Source: Burkholderiales bacterium (GTDB lineage Bacteria; Pseudomonadota; Gammaproteobacteria; Burkholderiales; Burkholderiaceae_C). From it: a stretch of 64,000 nt of DNA. Under the pieces are notes generated by a model. That model had not been told where the DNA came from. It saw only the letters and a list, made by a program, of their open reading frames with translations, and ran no database searches. Where the stretch lies: assembly GCA_016219375.1 (NCBI GenBank), contig JACRNC010000019.1, positions 62,001-126,000 on the forward strand. The letters run 5' to 3'. The translations under genes and the position numbers were made by a program. Below are positions 44,588 to 54,071 of this stretch, one piece after another (position 1 is the first letter of the stretch; each line of letters begins with the position of its first letter).

Positions 44588-44966
44588 CGAGCTGTCCGCG
44601 GCGGCAAATGTGAAGCTCCACATGGCTTGAGTGATCGGGATGAAGAGGTCCTGTCCTCGTGCGCCGCTCCTTCAAACCGATCCCGATTGAACCGCTCTTG
44701 CCGGCGGTGGTCGCAACCAAGTCGTCGCTGCCACAAACCGCCTCTGGGAGAGGGCGGCTAGGCCGCACGGTCTTAACCCGCGCGTTGCGCCTCCATCGCG
44801 CTGACTACCGTCTACCCGCGTGTGCCGTCCACGGGGCGACCGGCGTACCGGGCCGACCGCTTCGTGACGCCGGATTCAGGGCCGTGGATGTCGGTTCAGG
44901 GTCGTCAGCGGGTCATGTTCGGCGCGGCCAAGGCGCCTGCTGTCTGTACACCAGCGGTCGCTCGCG
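44588..44966. other. Non-coding scar between monooxygenase and SbcD-like genes
   Basis: No supported gene and no recognisable transposase fragment or inverted repeat. Probably junction DNA of the regulator/monooxygenase insertion. Confidence 0.35.
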
Positions 44967-46370
44967 CTAAGCATCAGCTCCCGAAACTTCGTCGGCATGC
45001 GGCGCCAGGACTGCCGCGACGATGTCCTCGGGCTCGGTCGTCGTCACCCGTTCCAGGCACTCCAGCAGCGGCTGCGCGTGGACGTCCGTCGCCGTGGCCC
45101 AGGCCCTGACCTTGTCGGCCAGACTGACGAGCTGCGAGATGCCGGGCGCGCGGGTGCGCACCACAGGCACGATCCGCCCTTCGAGCTGGACAGCGGCGGC
45201 GCCGGACAAGGCACGCTCGATAGCCCCGCGGTCCACCTCGTGCCGGTCCTCGTCGGCCACGGTCCATCGGACCCGCACGCTGACGCCGACCAGTTCCTGC
45301 GCGCGAACCGCCTCTCGCAACTGGTCCATGTCGGGTCGGCCCTCGAACACGATGTCCAGCGTCCGTCTCGCAGGACTCGGTTCGAGGCGACAGTCCACCC
45401 CGTCCGGTCCGAGTTCCCACAGCAGGAACCCCTTGTCGCCCTGCTCACCGTGGTGGAAGCGACCGATGGACCCGGCATAGGCGATGCACTGGCGACGTTC
45501 GCCCTCCCCTTGCGTCCAGACCTGGTGCCGATGGATGTGGCCGAGCAACGCGGCCTCCGCGCCGGCGCCGAATAGCGCACCCGTGGTGAACTCGTGGTCG
45601 AACCCGGCCATCGGCACGCCGTGCTCGGTCACGCAGCCGAAGACCGTGCCATGCGACACCGCGAGCGTCGGCACGCCGGCAGCCTGGGCCAGGCCGTGGA
45701 TGCCGGCGTAGCCCTGCAGCAGCGAGGCCAGTTGCTCGCCCTGGGCCTCGGCGGCAGTGGTGGCGCCGACCGCTGCCGCGACGGCCGCCTTGTTGATCGA
45801 GGGAATGCAGGTGAACAGTGCCCTGGCGCCAGGCGGCACCTCTGCGAATCGCGGGCCTTCGGACACGAGCCAAAGGTCGGCGCCAGGCGCATCGGTCACC
45901 GACAGGTCCCCAGACGATCCGCTGCCCATCAACGCCACCTGCCCGATCCTGTCCGCGACGAAGACCCGATGGCGGCTTCCCAGCATCCTGAACACGGACA
46001 GCGTGCCGGGCGGCTCGTGCGACCACGTGCCCTGGAGCATCAGCACCGGGCAATGGTCGGCCAGCCGTCGCACCTGCGCCAGCAGCCTCAGTGCCGCAGG
46101 CGCATGCAGGTCCAGGGCGTGATCGGTGGCATCCCCGGAGATCACGGCCACATCGATGGCGAGTTCGATGGCGCGGTCCACGGCCGCCGAGAAGCAGCGA
46201 TCGGCCTCCTCCAGGTGGCGCGGCCCATAGTGCAGGTCGGACAGGTGCGCCACTCGCAAGCGATGCGCCTGACGGTGCGAACCGTGCGCTCGCGGACGCC
46301 CATGCGGGATGCGCGGCGCCTCCGCGCGTTGCGCACCGGTACCGCCTTGCGGTCGTCCCGGCGCGCTCAC
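44967..46370 (-). CDS. SbcD-like metallophosphatase
   Basis: 467 residues from a GTG that overlaps the previous stop (GTGA). Calcineurin-type motifs: HLSDLHYG (Asp45, His47), VISGDATDH (Asp80), then GTWSHEP (about 114-120) where the canonical GNHD would be, and LGHIHRHQ later. The missing Asn-His of GNHD is a notable change. C-terminal capping region about 350-467. Partner of the SbcC-like ATPase; the normal short spacing to it is broken by the regulator/monooxygenase insertion. Confidence 0.85.
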   Translation of the reverse strand: MSAPGRPQGGTGAQRAEAPRIPHGRPRAHGSHRQAHRLRVAHLSDLHYGPRHLEEADRCFSAAVDRAIELAIDVAVISGDATDHALDLHAPAALRLLAQVRRLADHCPVLMLQGTWSHEPPGTLSVFRMLGSRHRVFVADRIGQVALMGSGSSGDLSVTDAPGADLWLVSEGPRFAEVPPGARALFTCIPSINKAAVAAAVGATTAAEAQGEQLASLLQGYAGIHGLAQAAGVPTLAVSHGTVFGCVTEHGVPMAGFDHEFTTGALFGAGAEAALLGHIHRHQVWTQGEGERRQCIAYAGSIGRFHHGEQGDKGFLLWELGPDGVDCRLEPSPARRTLDIVFEGRPDMDQLREAVRAQELVGVSVRVRWTVADEDRHEVDRGAIERALSGAAAVQLEGRIVPVVRTRAPGISQLVSLADKVRAWATATDVHAQPLLECLERVTTTEPEDIVAAVLAPHADEVSGADA

Positions 46371-47671
46371 GATGCCACCTGCTGCAGCTCTGCGTTGACC
46401 TTGTCCGCATAGCCCTTCGGATCGTTCCGGAAGCGCTCCAGCTCGCCGAGGGCCCGCTGCCGCCCTTGCGGATTGAGCTTCCACCCAGGACCCCAGCGCG
46501 TGGCCGCGTAGCTCAGCCAGGTCTTCGCAGGCACGCCCATCGCCGCCAGCCGCCCGAGCACATGCTCCAGCGTGGGCGGCATGCCGTCTGCCGTGGAGTC
46601 GCTCGCAGCCACAGGTTCGTCGACGGACTCCGGCCCCTTCCCAGGCGTCGAGGAAGCGTCCGCCCGGCACCCCTGGAGCACGCGGGCGGCAACATCGGCC
46701 TGCAGGAGCACGGTGTCCTGATCGTCCTGCTCCCGCATGAGCGTCGCCACGTCGACCGGCGCTTCCAGTTCGATGATCCACTGCGGCACCCGGACAGGCC
46801 GCCCATGGTCATCGATGTGCGCCACCTCCATCAGCCGCTTGGTCAGGTAGAACGGCGTGCCCTGGCGGTCCAGGAAGCCGGCCAGTCGGCCACCCCGCAG
46901 GAACGCCACGGTCTCGAAGGTGCGGATCGCCGCATTCATCGCGTAGAAGCTGCGCGTGTGCAGCTCGAAGGCGCTGATCGAGCGGATGCCGGGGATGAAG
47001 AACAGGAAGCGTCCGGTGAGGTTGCACTGCCGCTGCTGGTACTCCGGGCAGGACTCCGGCTGGCACAGACCGCCGTTGTCCTCGCGCGGGATCGTCTTGC
47101 GGCCGCCGAACAGCCGCACCGTGCGGCGCCCGGTCGCGTCCATCGGCACTGGGGCGTGCGTCATGCAGTGGCGCCACCGTCCGTCGGTCGAATACTCGGA
47201 CCAGAAGCGCTTGTCCTGCGCACCCCAGGTGGCCAGTTCATGCGGCATCACGCTCTGCCAGCGATCGGTCGGGAACACCACCGGGAAGCGATAGAGGCGC
47301 CGGCCCTCGCCACGGTCCTCTCCATGAAGGTCGAGGATCTGTGTCGCCAGTTCGGGGTTCGGGAAGTCCTGGGCGCGCACGGTGAACCACGGCACGTTGC
47401 GCGGAACGAGCGGGCTCTTGAGCTCCGGGCAGGCCTCGGCCAGCGCACGCTCGATCTGGTCGAACGACTGGCCCTCGTTCAGGCCCTGTTCGTAGATCGC
47501 CTGCGCACGCGGCACCTCGGCAGCCCGGCGGGTCAGGACCTTGATGCCTGCGCGGATCTTGCCGCCCGTAGGCAGGCGGGGCGCTCCGCCGCCCAGCAGG
47601 GTGGGCAGAGCGGTGGGCCCGCCGTGCAGCACGACGGCGGGCCGGGGATCGGGGGATGGAGAAGAGGCCAT
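46367..47671 (-). CDS. Conserved ICE protein with a Cys-rich motif (RDF-like or metal-binding)
   Basis: 434 residues starting MASSPSPDPRPAVVLHGGPT. The middle holds CQPESCPEYQQRQC (about 205-218), a compact three-Cys cluster that could bind zinc, and the C-terminal 80 residues are helical. I recall homologues annotated as hydrolase or metal-binding, or recombination-directionality-factor-like, in conjugative islands; not certain. Coupled to the SbcD-like gene by a GTGA overlap. Confidence 0.75.
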   Translation of the reverse strand: MASSPSPDPRPAVVLHGGPTALPTLLGGGAPRLPTGGKIRAGIKVLTRRAAEVPRAQAIYEQGLNEGQSFDQIERALAEACPELKSPLVPRNVPWFTVRAQDFPNPELATQILDLHGEDRGEGRRLYRFPVVFPTDRWQSVMPHELATWGAQDKRFWSEYSTDGRWRHCMTHAPVPMDATGRRTVRLFGGRKTIPREDNGGLCQPESCPEYQQRQCNLTGRFLFFIPGIRSISAFELHTRSFYAMNAAIRTFETVAFLRGGRLAGFLDRQGTPFYLTKRLMEVAHIDDHGRPVRVPQWIIELEAPVDVATLMREQDDQDTVLLQADVAARVLQGCRADASSTPGKGPESVDEPVAASDSTADGMPPTLEHVLGRLAAMGVPAKTWLSYAATRWGPGWKLNPQGRQRALGELERFRNDPKGYADKVNAELQQVAS

Positions 47672-47824
47672 CGGCGTTCCTCGGTGGGCGTCGGGGGATT
47701 CCGACGAACCATCGTCCCGCCTCGGCTCGTGCTTTCAACCCCGGGTGCCGTCCGGATGCCATGATGCGACGCGGTCCGCACGCCATGGTCTCGTGCAATC
47801 GCATCGCCCGAACCCGCCCCTTTC

Positions 47825-48496
47825 ATGCAAGCCGAGTCGCCCTCAAGCCCACAAGACAGCGCAGACATAGACGACGAGGAACTGCGGCGGGTACTCGCCG
47901 CCTCCGAGGCCTTCGACGATGATCTGCTTGCACTGCTTCGAGCCGGCTGGAACACGTCGTCCCGACGCTCGACCATCTGCCTGGCCTTCTGTCGTTCGGC
48001 GATCGAGCATGCGATCGCGCAGCGGGTCCTGATCGAAGCCGGCCTGATGGGGACCGCACTCAGCCTGATCCGCCTGCAGTTCGAGGCGGTTGTCCGTGCC
48101 GCCTGGGTGCTTCACGCCGCCAAGGAGGACTGGCTGGACAAGTTCTCCGCGCCGGTGCCGGACGGCGAACTCTCGGAACCCCAGATGGGGCCACCGATCC
48201 CCGCCATGATCGAGGCCATCGGCGCGGTCGCCGGCCCGGCGGCCACCGAACTGAAGCGACTGCATGGCACCGTCAAGGTGATGCACTCGTTCGTGCACGG
48301 CGGTGTCCACCTGGTCGTCCACGCCCTGCGTGGCTACCCGGCAGCAAAGCTGACGTCCGTGCTGCAGAACCGCAACCTGCTCTCGCTGATGCTGGCCAAC
48401 GTGATCGTGATCGTCAGTCAGGATCCCGGCCTGCGGGGTTCGGTAGGACGGTTGTCGGGCCTGCATGCGAACTGCATGCCGCCGCTCCAGCGGTGA
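47825..48496 (+). CDS. Helical hypothetical protein (DUF6988-like)
   Basis: 223 residues, mostly helical: FCRSAIEHAIAQRVLIEAGL, then LIRLQFEAVVRAAWVLHAAK and a conserved His-rich helix near 155-165 (MHSFVHGGVHLVVH). The arrangement resembles DUF6988 proteins. It points against the surrounding - strand operon and overlaps the DUF1173 tail by 83 bp, so it looks like an inserted cargo gene. Confidence 0.7.
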   Translation: MQAESPSSPQDSADIDDEELRRVLAASEAFDDDLLALLRAGWNTSSRRSTICLAFCRSAIEHAIAQRVLIEAGLMGTALSLIRLQFEAVVRAAWVLHAAKEDWLDKFSAPVPDGELSEPQMGPPIPAMIEAIGAVAGPAATELKRLHGTVKVMHSFVHGGVHLVVHALRGYPAAKLTSVLQNRNLLSLMLANVIVIVSQDPGLRGSVGRLSGLHANCMPPLQR

Positions 48497-49724
48497 GCCT
48501 CGTCGACGGGCCGGGCAGGACCGGCATGGCCTCGCCAGGCAACCAGAGCCAGGACCTGGCCCGGGCAGACTCGAATGCCCTTCGCTTGGCACCCTGTTCG
48601 GCCTCGCCCATGAAGCTGCTGACGACATGGAGGTCGACCGGCGACGCGCCCACGTCCAGCAGGATGGCATTCGCGAACCCGGCCACCGATCGCGCGTCGT
48701 ACCGCATGGGCTTCACGAACCGCCGCCCCTGCGACACCAGCGCACGCACCAGCGGCGCCTCGTGCACCCCCTCCAGCGGAATCCACTCCTCGCTGGTCAG
48801 CATCAGGCTGGCGAGGTCGACCTCGTAGGTGTGCTCTCGGCGTGCCCGGATAAGCGCCGCCAGCATCAGACGCAGCCCTCGCCCTCCGTCCGAGTCGAGC
48901 GCCTCGAAGAGCGGCGCGAAGCGGCGCTGCACCCGAGCCCACGTCCGCGCGTCGGCCAGCAAGGGGGCGTCCGGCATGTGGCGCATCCAGATGCGCGCGC
49001 CCGCGGGTGCCGACTCCCAGCCCTTGAACTCGCCCAGAACCACCGCCAGCGGCTGACGCCCGTCATGCGGCTGCAGCACCGACAGCCGGGCACGCCGCCG
49101 TTCGGCCTGCTCGGCCCTCGCGGTCTCGCTGAAGGCTTCCGGCACGTACAGCCGGTTCGACAGCGGCTCGCCTTTCACCTGGATCGTCTCGGCGGCCTGC
49201 ATCAGGTACTTGTGAAGCACCGCCTGGTTGCGCTTCCCGGCCATGGCCGGCGACCAGCGGTTGAAGCCGGCCCGCTCGAACAGGAAGTGCATCAGCGCCC
49301 GCAGGCTCATCCGGCGACGGGTGCGGCCGACCTCCGACGGCTCAGCAGGCTCGCGGCTCACCCCAGGCCGCCCGGGTACACGCGCCCACGGGAAGTCCAC
49401 GTGCAGTTCCACCCGTGCCGGATCCAGCTGGACGACGGCCTCGCCGACCAGTTCGCCCAGGCCCGACATCGCAGGCCCCGGCTCGTAGCTCGGGCAGGCG
49501 GGGTGGTGCCGGTCCCCGGTCTCGGGCATGCGCTTGATCTGGAAGTGGCGATGGAAGGCGACGTACATCTCGACGCCGCCGGCCACGCACAGGCAGCGCG
49601 GCCGGCTCGGCGCCTCGTAGGCCCGGGCCAGCAGGTCCTGCAGCTGCGGGTCGTCGGCGTCGACCACGCGCCCACCGATCGCAAAGCGCTGCCCGTCCAC
49701 CCCCGACGCCATCCCCGACTCCAT
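48414..49724 (-). CDS. DUF1173 family protein
   Basis: 436 residues. Cys44, Cys46 and Cys77 match the three conserved N-terminal cysteines of DUF1173, followed by a long alpha/beta body (LRALMHFLFERAGFNRWSPA and LAVVLGEFKGWE). Widely present in conjugative islands, function unknown. The last about 30 codons run over the end of the convergent gene and lack family character; the original stop was probably lost or displaced. Start at 49724 or 49709. Confidence 0.8.
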   Translation of the reverse strand: MESGMASGVDGQRFAIGGRVVDADDPQLQDLLARAYEAPSRPRCLCVAGGVEMYVAFHRHFQIKRMPETGDRHHPACPSYEPGPAMSGLGELVGEAVVQLDPARVELHVDFPWARVPGRPGVSREPAEPSEVGRTRRRMSLRALMHFLFERAGFNRWSPAMAGKRNQAVLHKYLMQAAETIQVKGEPLSNRLYVPEAFSETARAEQAERRRARLSVLQPHDGRQPLAVVLGEFKGWESAPAGARIWMRHMPDAPLLADARTWARVQRRFAPLFEALDSDGGRGLRLMLAALIRARREHTYEVDLASLMLTSEEWIPLEGVHEAPLVRALVSQGRRFVKPMRYDARSVAGFANAILLDVGASPVDLHVVSSFMGEAEQGAKRRAFESARARSWLWLPGEAMPVLPGPSTRLTAGAAACSSHAGPTTVLPNPAGRDPD

Positions 49725-49756
49725 CGCCGTTGCAGCCCGTCAGCGGGCGCGCCGTG

Positions 49757-50698
49757 TCATGCCAGCTCCTCGAGCACCTTGGACAGCTCGGGTCGCGGCC
49801 TCGGCAGCTGCTCGCGCACGGCACTTCGATCGGCGATGCCCAGCACCAGCCCGACCTGATCCTCGTCGGCGCCACGCTCGTACATCCGCGACATCAGGGT
49901 CAGCCGTGCCGACTGCGTGCACAGACCGGGTATGTCGGCCTGGCGGAAGATCTTGCGGTAGATCTCCAGCAGGGGACGGCAGACGTAGCGGTTCTGGCCC
50001 TCGCCGCCGTTCGGCGTGATCGGATAGACCTCGCCCTCCGCGCCCAGGAACAGCGGTCCGTGCCGATCCAGGCCGCGCCAGTGCTCGGCGGCGCCGAGGC
50101 CATGGCCGGCACGGACCCGCTCGTCGAGATAGGCGCCGAGCGCCTCGTCGAGACGGCGGTGGTTGAAGAACAGCGGTCGGACCCTGCCGTTGATCGCAAC
50201 ATCGGCGCGCACCCTCGACTCTCGCCGCACGCTGCCGTCCTCCAGCAGGTAGTCGCCCACCGTCAGGCGCGCGACCTCCAGCGGGCGCAGGCCGGTCGCG
50301 AAGGGCAGGTAGTAGAGCGCCAGGTCGTGCAGCGGCCGCGTGGATCGGCTGCGCACGCGGCGCGCCCCGAGATCGACCTCATCGGGATTGAGAACACGGG
50401 CCTCGCGCTGGGAGCTCACCTGCGTCGGGTCGAAGTGCTCCAGTGCCTGGAGGATCGCGTCCCGGTGCATGCGCAGGCGCTTCACGAAGGCGGCGCCGCT
50501 CTCCTGCAGGCCATCGACGCCCACTGCCTGCGTGAGCTGCACCGCGAGCCCCTTGATGCGCCGGTCGACGGCCGAACGCGACAGCCCCCATCGCTGCGCC
50601 ACGGTCGCGTAGGGATCGCCGTCGATCACCTCGCGCAGCATCTGGATCGTCTGCAATGTCTGCCGGCGATCGCCGGCGGCTTCCGGATCGTCTTCCAT
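49757..50698 (-). CDS. Tyrosine-recombinase-fold protein with lost catalytic residues
   Basis: 313 residues from the ATG at 50698. N-terminal HTH-like part (about 25-60, DPYATVAQRWGLSRSAVDRR) and a recombinase-like fold with ATGLRPLEVARLTVGDY (box I Arg). The second box reads CTQSARLTLMSRMY instead of HxLRH, and no Tyr follows in AVREQLPRPRPEL. So it probably binds DNA but does not cut. Such proteins sit next to AlpA and DUF1173 in this class of islands. Confidence 0.7.
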   Translation of the reverse strand: MEDDPEAAGDRRQTLQTIQMLREVIDGDPYATVAQRWGLSRSAVDRRIKGLAVQLTQAVGVDGLQESGAAFVKRLRMHRDAILQALEHFDPTQVSSQREARVLNPDEVDLGARRVRSRSTRPLHDLALYYLPFATGLRPLEVARLTVGDYLLEDGSVRRESRVRADVAINGRVRPLFFNHRRLDEALGAYLDERVRAGHGLGAAEHWRGLDRHGPLFLGAEGEVYPITPNGGEGQNRYVCRPLLEIYRKIFRQADIPGLCTQSARLTLMSRMYERGADEDQVGLVLGIADRSAVREQLPRPRPELSKVLEELA

Positions 50699-51032
50699 TG
50701 TTGTTACTCCCTGGACGACGGAATCACCGACGGACGCTGGCCGGGCGCGGCGTCGTGGTCGCTTCGCGCCAATCGCTTCCTCGATGTCGACGGCATGGAC
50801 CACGCACGGCCCGAGCACATGCATGGCGTCCCCACCTCTAACGCGCGAACCTGCGACTCCCGTGTGACCAGTCGTTTCGCGGCCGATACACGCCAGGCCC
50901 TGTCGCGTTCACGGCCGCGGCGAGACCTCGCCCGACCGCGTTGCGGCTTCAATGTGCCCGGGCATGCGTGCCGCCTTGTTGCCGAGGCGTTACCGCGTGC
51001 AGCGCGATGCGTCCGTCGCCTTTCCAGGTGCG
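50699..51032. other. Leader region of the degenerate recombinase gene
   Basis: No gene on either strand. As elsewhere in the ICE, this spacing upstream of a gene probably holds promoter and leader signals. Confidence 0.35.
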
Positions 51033-51284
51033 TCATGACGCAACCCCCTGCTGCTCGATCCAGCGGCGGATGTCCTCGGCGCGCCAGACGGTCACGCGCT
51101 CGGACAGCTTGACCGGCTCCGGAAACGTGCGCGCATGCACGCGCCGCCAGAGGGTGGACTTGGAGATGGGGACGAAGGACAGCACCTGCGGCTGGCGCAG
51201 GAAGCCGGTGTCCGGCAGCGCGGCGCTGGGCGCTGCGGCCGGGGAATCCGCCGACGGCGCGGCGGGAACAGGAACGCGGGGCAT
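51033..51284 (-). CDS. AlpA-type DNA-binding regulator
   Basis: 83 residues. A Pro/Ala-rich start of about 25 residues, then the MerR-like AlpA domain: FLRQPQVLSFVPISKSTLWR, HARTFPEPVKLSERVTVWRA, EDIRRWIEQQ. AlpA proteins control excision or transfer genes of integrating elements. Preceded by two hairpins in its leader. Confidence 0.85.
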   Translation of the reverse strand: MPRVPVPAAPSADSPAAAPSAALPDTGFLRQPQVLSFVPISKSTLWRRVHARTFPEPVKLSERVTVWRAEDIRRWIEQQGVAS

Positions 51285-51879
51285 GATCGGCCTCTCATCG
51301 GCATGCAGCCGGCAAAGGTCATGACCTGCTCTGCGACGACGGCGCTCGGTCAGGAAACGCGCCAGCCGCCCGGGAACGCTCGACTCCTGGACCACCGCGG
51401 GCGTTCCGTTCGCGCGGTGGATGAAGATGCCTTCCGAAGAGGGCCCCTGCCGAGGGCCCCCTTCGGTGTGATTCGATCGCCACCCCCTTGGGGGTGCATG
51501 CCGGCTGCCAAGCGTTGCGGGTCCGCGCGCTCGATGCCGCGGAGGGCCGAATCCGGCACCGGGTGCGTTCGGTCGCCGAGCGGGGCAAGGCGGGTCCGTC
51601 GGAACTGGCCGGCACGCTGGAGGTAGCGGGCCGACGTTGGACGAGGCAGGTATCGACTGCGACGCCACCCGATGCGGGTGGAGGCCCGGGGCGATTCGCC
51701 CGTTGAACGGGTGATCGGCGCTACGGTGGCGCCGATATGCCTCTTCGGGCAGCCCACGGCCTGGACACACGGTAGCGTCCGCACCGCTTATGGGCAACAC
51801 GCCCGCGCCGATTGCCCGCGCAAGCGTCGGTGGGTGCCGCCGCTTGGGAGAGACATCGGACGGCTTGCAATTCCACCGC
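51285..51879. other. Leader of alpA-like gene with two strong hairpins
   Basis: No supported gene. Contains hairpin 51434-51466 (13-bp arms, one mismatch) and perfect palindrome 51481-51496. Neither is followed by a T-run on the minus strand, so post-transcriptional control or protein binding is more likely than termination. Confidence 0.5.
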
Positions 51880-52650
51880 CTACTCCGCCACTGCGGCGAC
51901 TGCCGCCGGCGCAGGCAGCGGCTCCACGTCGCGGCCCGCTGATGGTGGGGGATCTGCAGGTCCGTCCTGTGCCCTGGTCGTCGAATCGACGACTCCGCCG
52001 ACGGCGGTAACGTGCGCGTCGTCAGGAACTTCGGCATCGTCGGGCGACGTGGCGCGGGCATCGAGCGCGTTCATGCGCCGCCGCAGGCCCGTCGCAAAGC
52101 TGCGCGCACCATTGGCGATGTCGCGCACCTGGCGCTTGAGGCCCGCACGCTGCGTGTCCACCGCCTGCGCCGACACCACCTCGTGGATCTCCAGCGTCTG
52201 CAGCAGCGGCATCAGCTGGTCGAGCTTGACCAGCACCTCCAGGAATCGGCGGCTGATCGACGACAGCACGCGCACGTCCACGTCCAGCGGTACCGTGTCG
52301 TAGGACGCCAGGCTGGTGATGCCGTGTGCCTTGAACAGCGCCTCGGCGCCGTCGATGGCCTCGTTCAGGCTGGCGGTCGCGGCATCGATCCTGCCGCGCA
52401 GCGCCGTCTCGATCCTGCCGATGTCCTCGTGGTCGAGCCGGGTGCGGGCGATGACCGAGATGAAATGCATGTTCAGCTGCAGGGTGTTGAACATGCGCAC
52501 GAACATGCGCTTGCCCTCGGCACTGCTGAACCGCGTGGCGATCTTGAGGCTGGCCGCCTCGACGCGTCGGAAGTCGACCTTGGCTTCGCGGGCCAGGATG
52601 CGGGCGTTGGCGCCGCCCTGGTCCACCTTCACGATCTCGACATTGGCCAT
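51880..52650 (-). CDS. DUF1845/AcaB-like protein
   Basis: 256 residues starting MANVEIVKVDQGGANARILA; helical with a coiled-coil-like middle (about 75-170) and a Pro/Ala-rich tail after 215. The family (DUF1845) has been associated with AcaB, an activator of the conjugation regulators of IncC plasmids, which would fit the FlhD/FlhC-like pair found further along. Family call from memory. First gene of the - strand ICE operon. Confidence 0.75.
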   Translation of the reverse strand: MANVEIVKVDQGGANARILAREAKVDFRRVEAASLKIATRFSSAEGKRMFVRMFNTLQLNMHFISVIARTRLDHEDIGRIETALRGRIDAATASLNEAIDGAEALFKAHGITSLASYDTVPLDVDVRVLSSISRRFLEVLVKLDQLMPLLQTLEIHEVVSAQAVDTQRAGLKRQVRDIANGARSFATGLRRRMNALDARATSPDDAEVPDDAHVTAVGGVVDSTTRAQDGPADPPPSAGRDVEPLPAPAAVAAVAE

Positions 52651-53341
52651 GCCCGCGGCTCCTTGTGCTGACAACGGGGTCGATGGCATCTTCCGAACGA
52701 GCACGGCCCTTTGCCACGCGAAAGCCCCGGCACCTCGGGGCGCTTTCGCGATCAGTTGCGTGGCGACGGGCATCGGCCCATTGACCGGGCGGAAACGGCG
52801 ACCTACCTTTGCGCCATGCAGCAGCTGGCCCTGCATCCAGACTCGGCAAGCCTTGGAGATTTCCTGAACTGATCCCCCGCGTGGGTGCCCGTGCAGGTCG
52901 CACAGGCACCCGTGGGGACGATCGAATCGCGGTGATGCACGCCCCACCGATGGGGGACACCCGTTGCGGTGTCGCTCCGTCGGGTGCCCCTGTGCATCGC
53001 CGTGCCGAGGACCGCGCAAGCGATCAGGCACGCCGGGGCATTCGCCTCAGGCCGGGCCTTCGAGGCAAGGGCCGCGACCCGGTGCCGAGCGCATCTGCTC
53101 GAGCGCCGCACCGACCGCGCCCTTGCCTCCCGGGCTCGTCCCGTTCCCGCCGATGTCCCCCCGATCGGACGCTGACACCGATCACCGCGCTCGCGCGCGC
53201 CACTGAACCCGGTCAGCCCTGGAGTTCCACGCCCCGACCGCAAGGCGGCCGGCGCCACATCACCCAACCGTCACCCGCATGGGGGCCCGCGCGCCCTCCA
53301 CGGGGTGCACGTGGTCTCCCTTCCCATCCAAGGAGTCCACG
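52651..53341. other. Divergent control region with a hairpin
   Basis: 691 bp between divergent ICE genes with no supported gene. A strong hairpin lies at 52717-52750 (arms CGCGAAAG/CTTTCGCG plus CCCC/GGGG). The region is a natural place for the promoters of both arms of the ICE; I cannot identify oriT here. Confidence 0.5.
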
Positions 53342-53980
53342 ATGCACAGCACCAACGCCTGCCGTCAGGCCGGCGCCCCTGTCGGCTCGCCACAGACGGC
53401 AAGCCTCGACGCAAACCGAGCCCGACTCGGCTCGACGACGACCCCGTTCGTCGTCGACGCCCTGTTCGACATGCCGACCGCCCTGGATCATCAGGACGAT
53501 CCCGGCGCAGACAGCGCCGACAGCGCCATCGGCGCACCGGGCAGCACCCGCGAGGCGTGGGTGGAGGAATGGAGCGAGGACGACATCGTCCTGCTGCACT
53601 GGCGCCTGCTGCAGGAGATCCGGCACCTGGCCGACCCGGCCACGCCGCTGGAGGAGAAGCTCGACACCCTGCGATGGGTGTTCACCGAACGCGAGAAGGA
53701 CGGCCTGCCGTTCTCGTTCGTGAACTGCCTGCGCGTGGTCGGCTGTAGCCCGCTGTCGCCGATCCCGTACTGCGGACTCGTCGACGCCGAGGAGGTTCGC
53801 GAGCGCATCCGCCATGGGCTGCGGCCCTGGCTGCACGCGACGCTGGCCCGCTACCCCGACTGGGTGCGCGAGGCCGTGGCGACCCACCCCGAATGGGTCG
53901 AGTCCCGGCTGACCCGCAATCCCCAGTGGATCAACGAGCAGCTCAAGCAGATGTCCGCGCAGGGCGACCTGTTCGCGTGA
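53342..53980 (+). CDS. ICE hypothetical protein
   Basis: 212 residues from the ATG at 53342 (AAGGAG upstream). Residues 70-205 are helical and acidic, with EAWVEEWSEDDIVLLHWRLL and ARYPDWVREAVATHPEWVES. The last residues, QMSAQGDLFA, give a short conserved-looking C-terminal peptide. No family recognised; first of the + strand ICE series. Confidence 0.65.
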   Translation: MHSTNACRQAGAPVGSPQTASLDANRARLGSTTTPFVVDALFDMPTALDHQDDPGADSADSAIGAPGSTREAWVEEWSEDDIVLLHWRLLQEIRHLADPATPLEEKLDTLRWVFTEREKDGLPFSFVNCLRVVGCSPLSPIPYCGLVDAEEVRERIRHGLRPWLHATLARYPDWVREAVATHPEWVESRLTRNPQWINEQLKQMSAQGDLFA

Positions 53981-54071
53981 TCACGCCCACCCCGGGCGCC
54001 GTGCCTCGGCCGCGCCGACCGACCCGGTCAGGCCGCGGCGGCACGCGCCCATCCGTTCGAAGGAACTCACC

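Noticed and set aside
44588-44966. Possible small gene between the ABM gene and the SbcD-like gene
   Set aside because: The open + frame is Arg/Gly-rich with no start context or family signal.
52651-53341. Origin of transfer
   Set aside because: The location is plausible but I see no recognisable nic-site motif or repeats that would support it.
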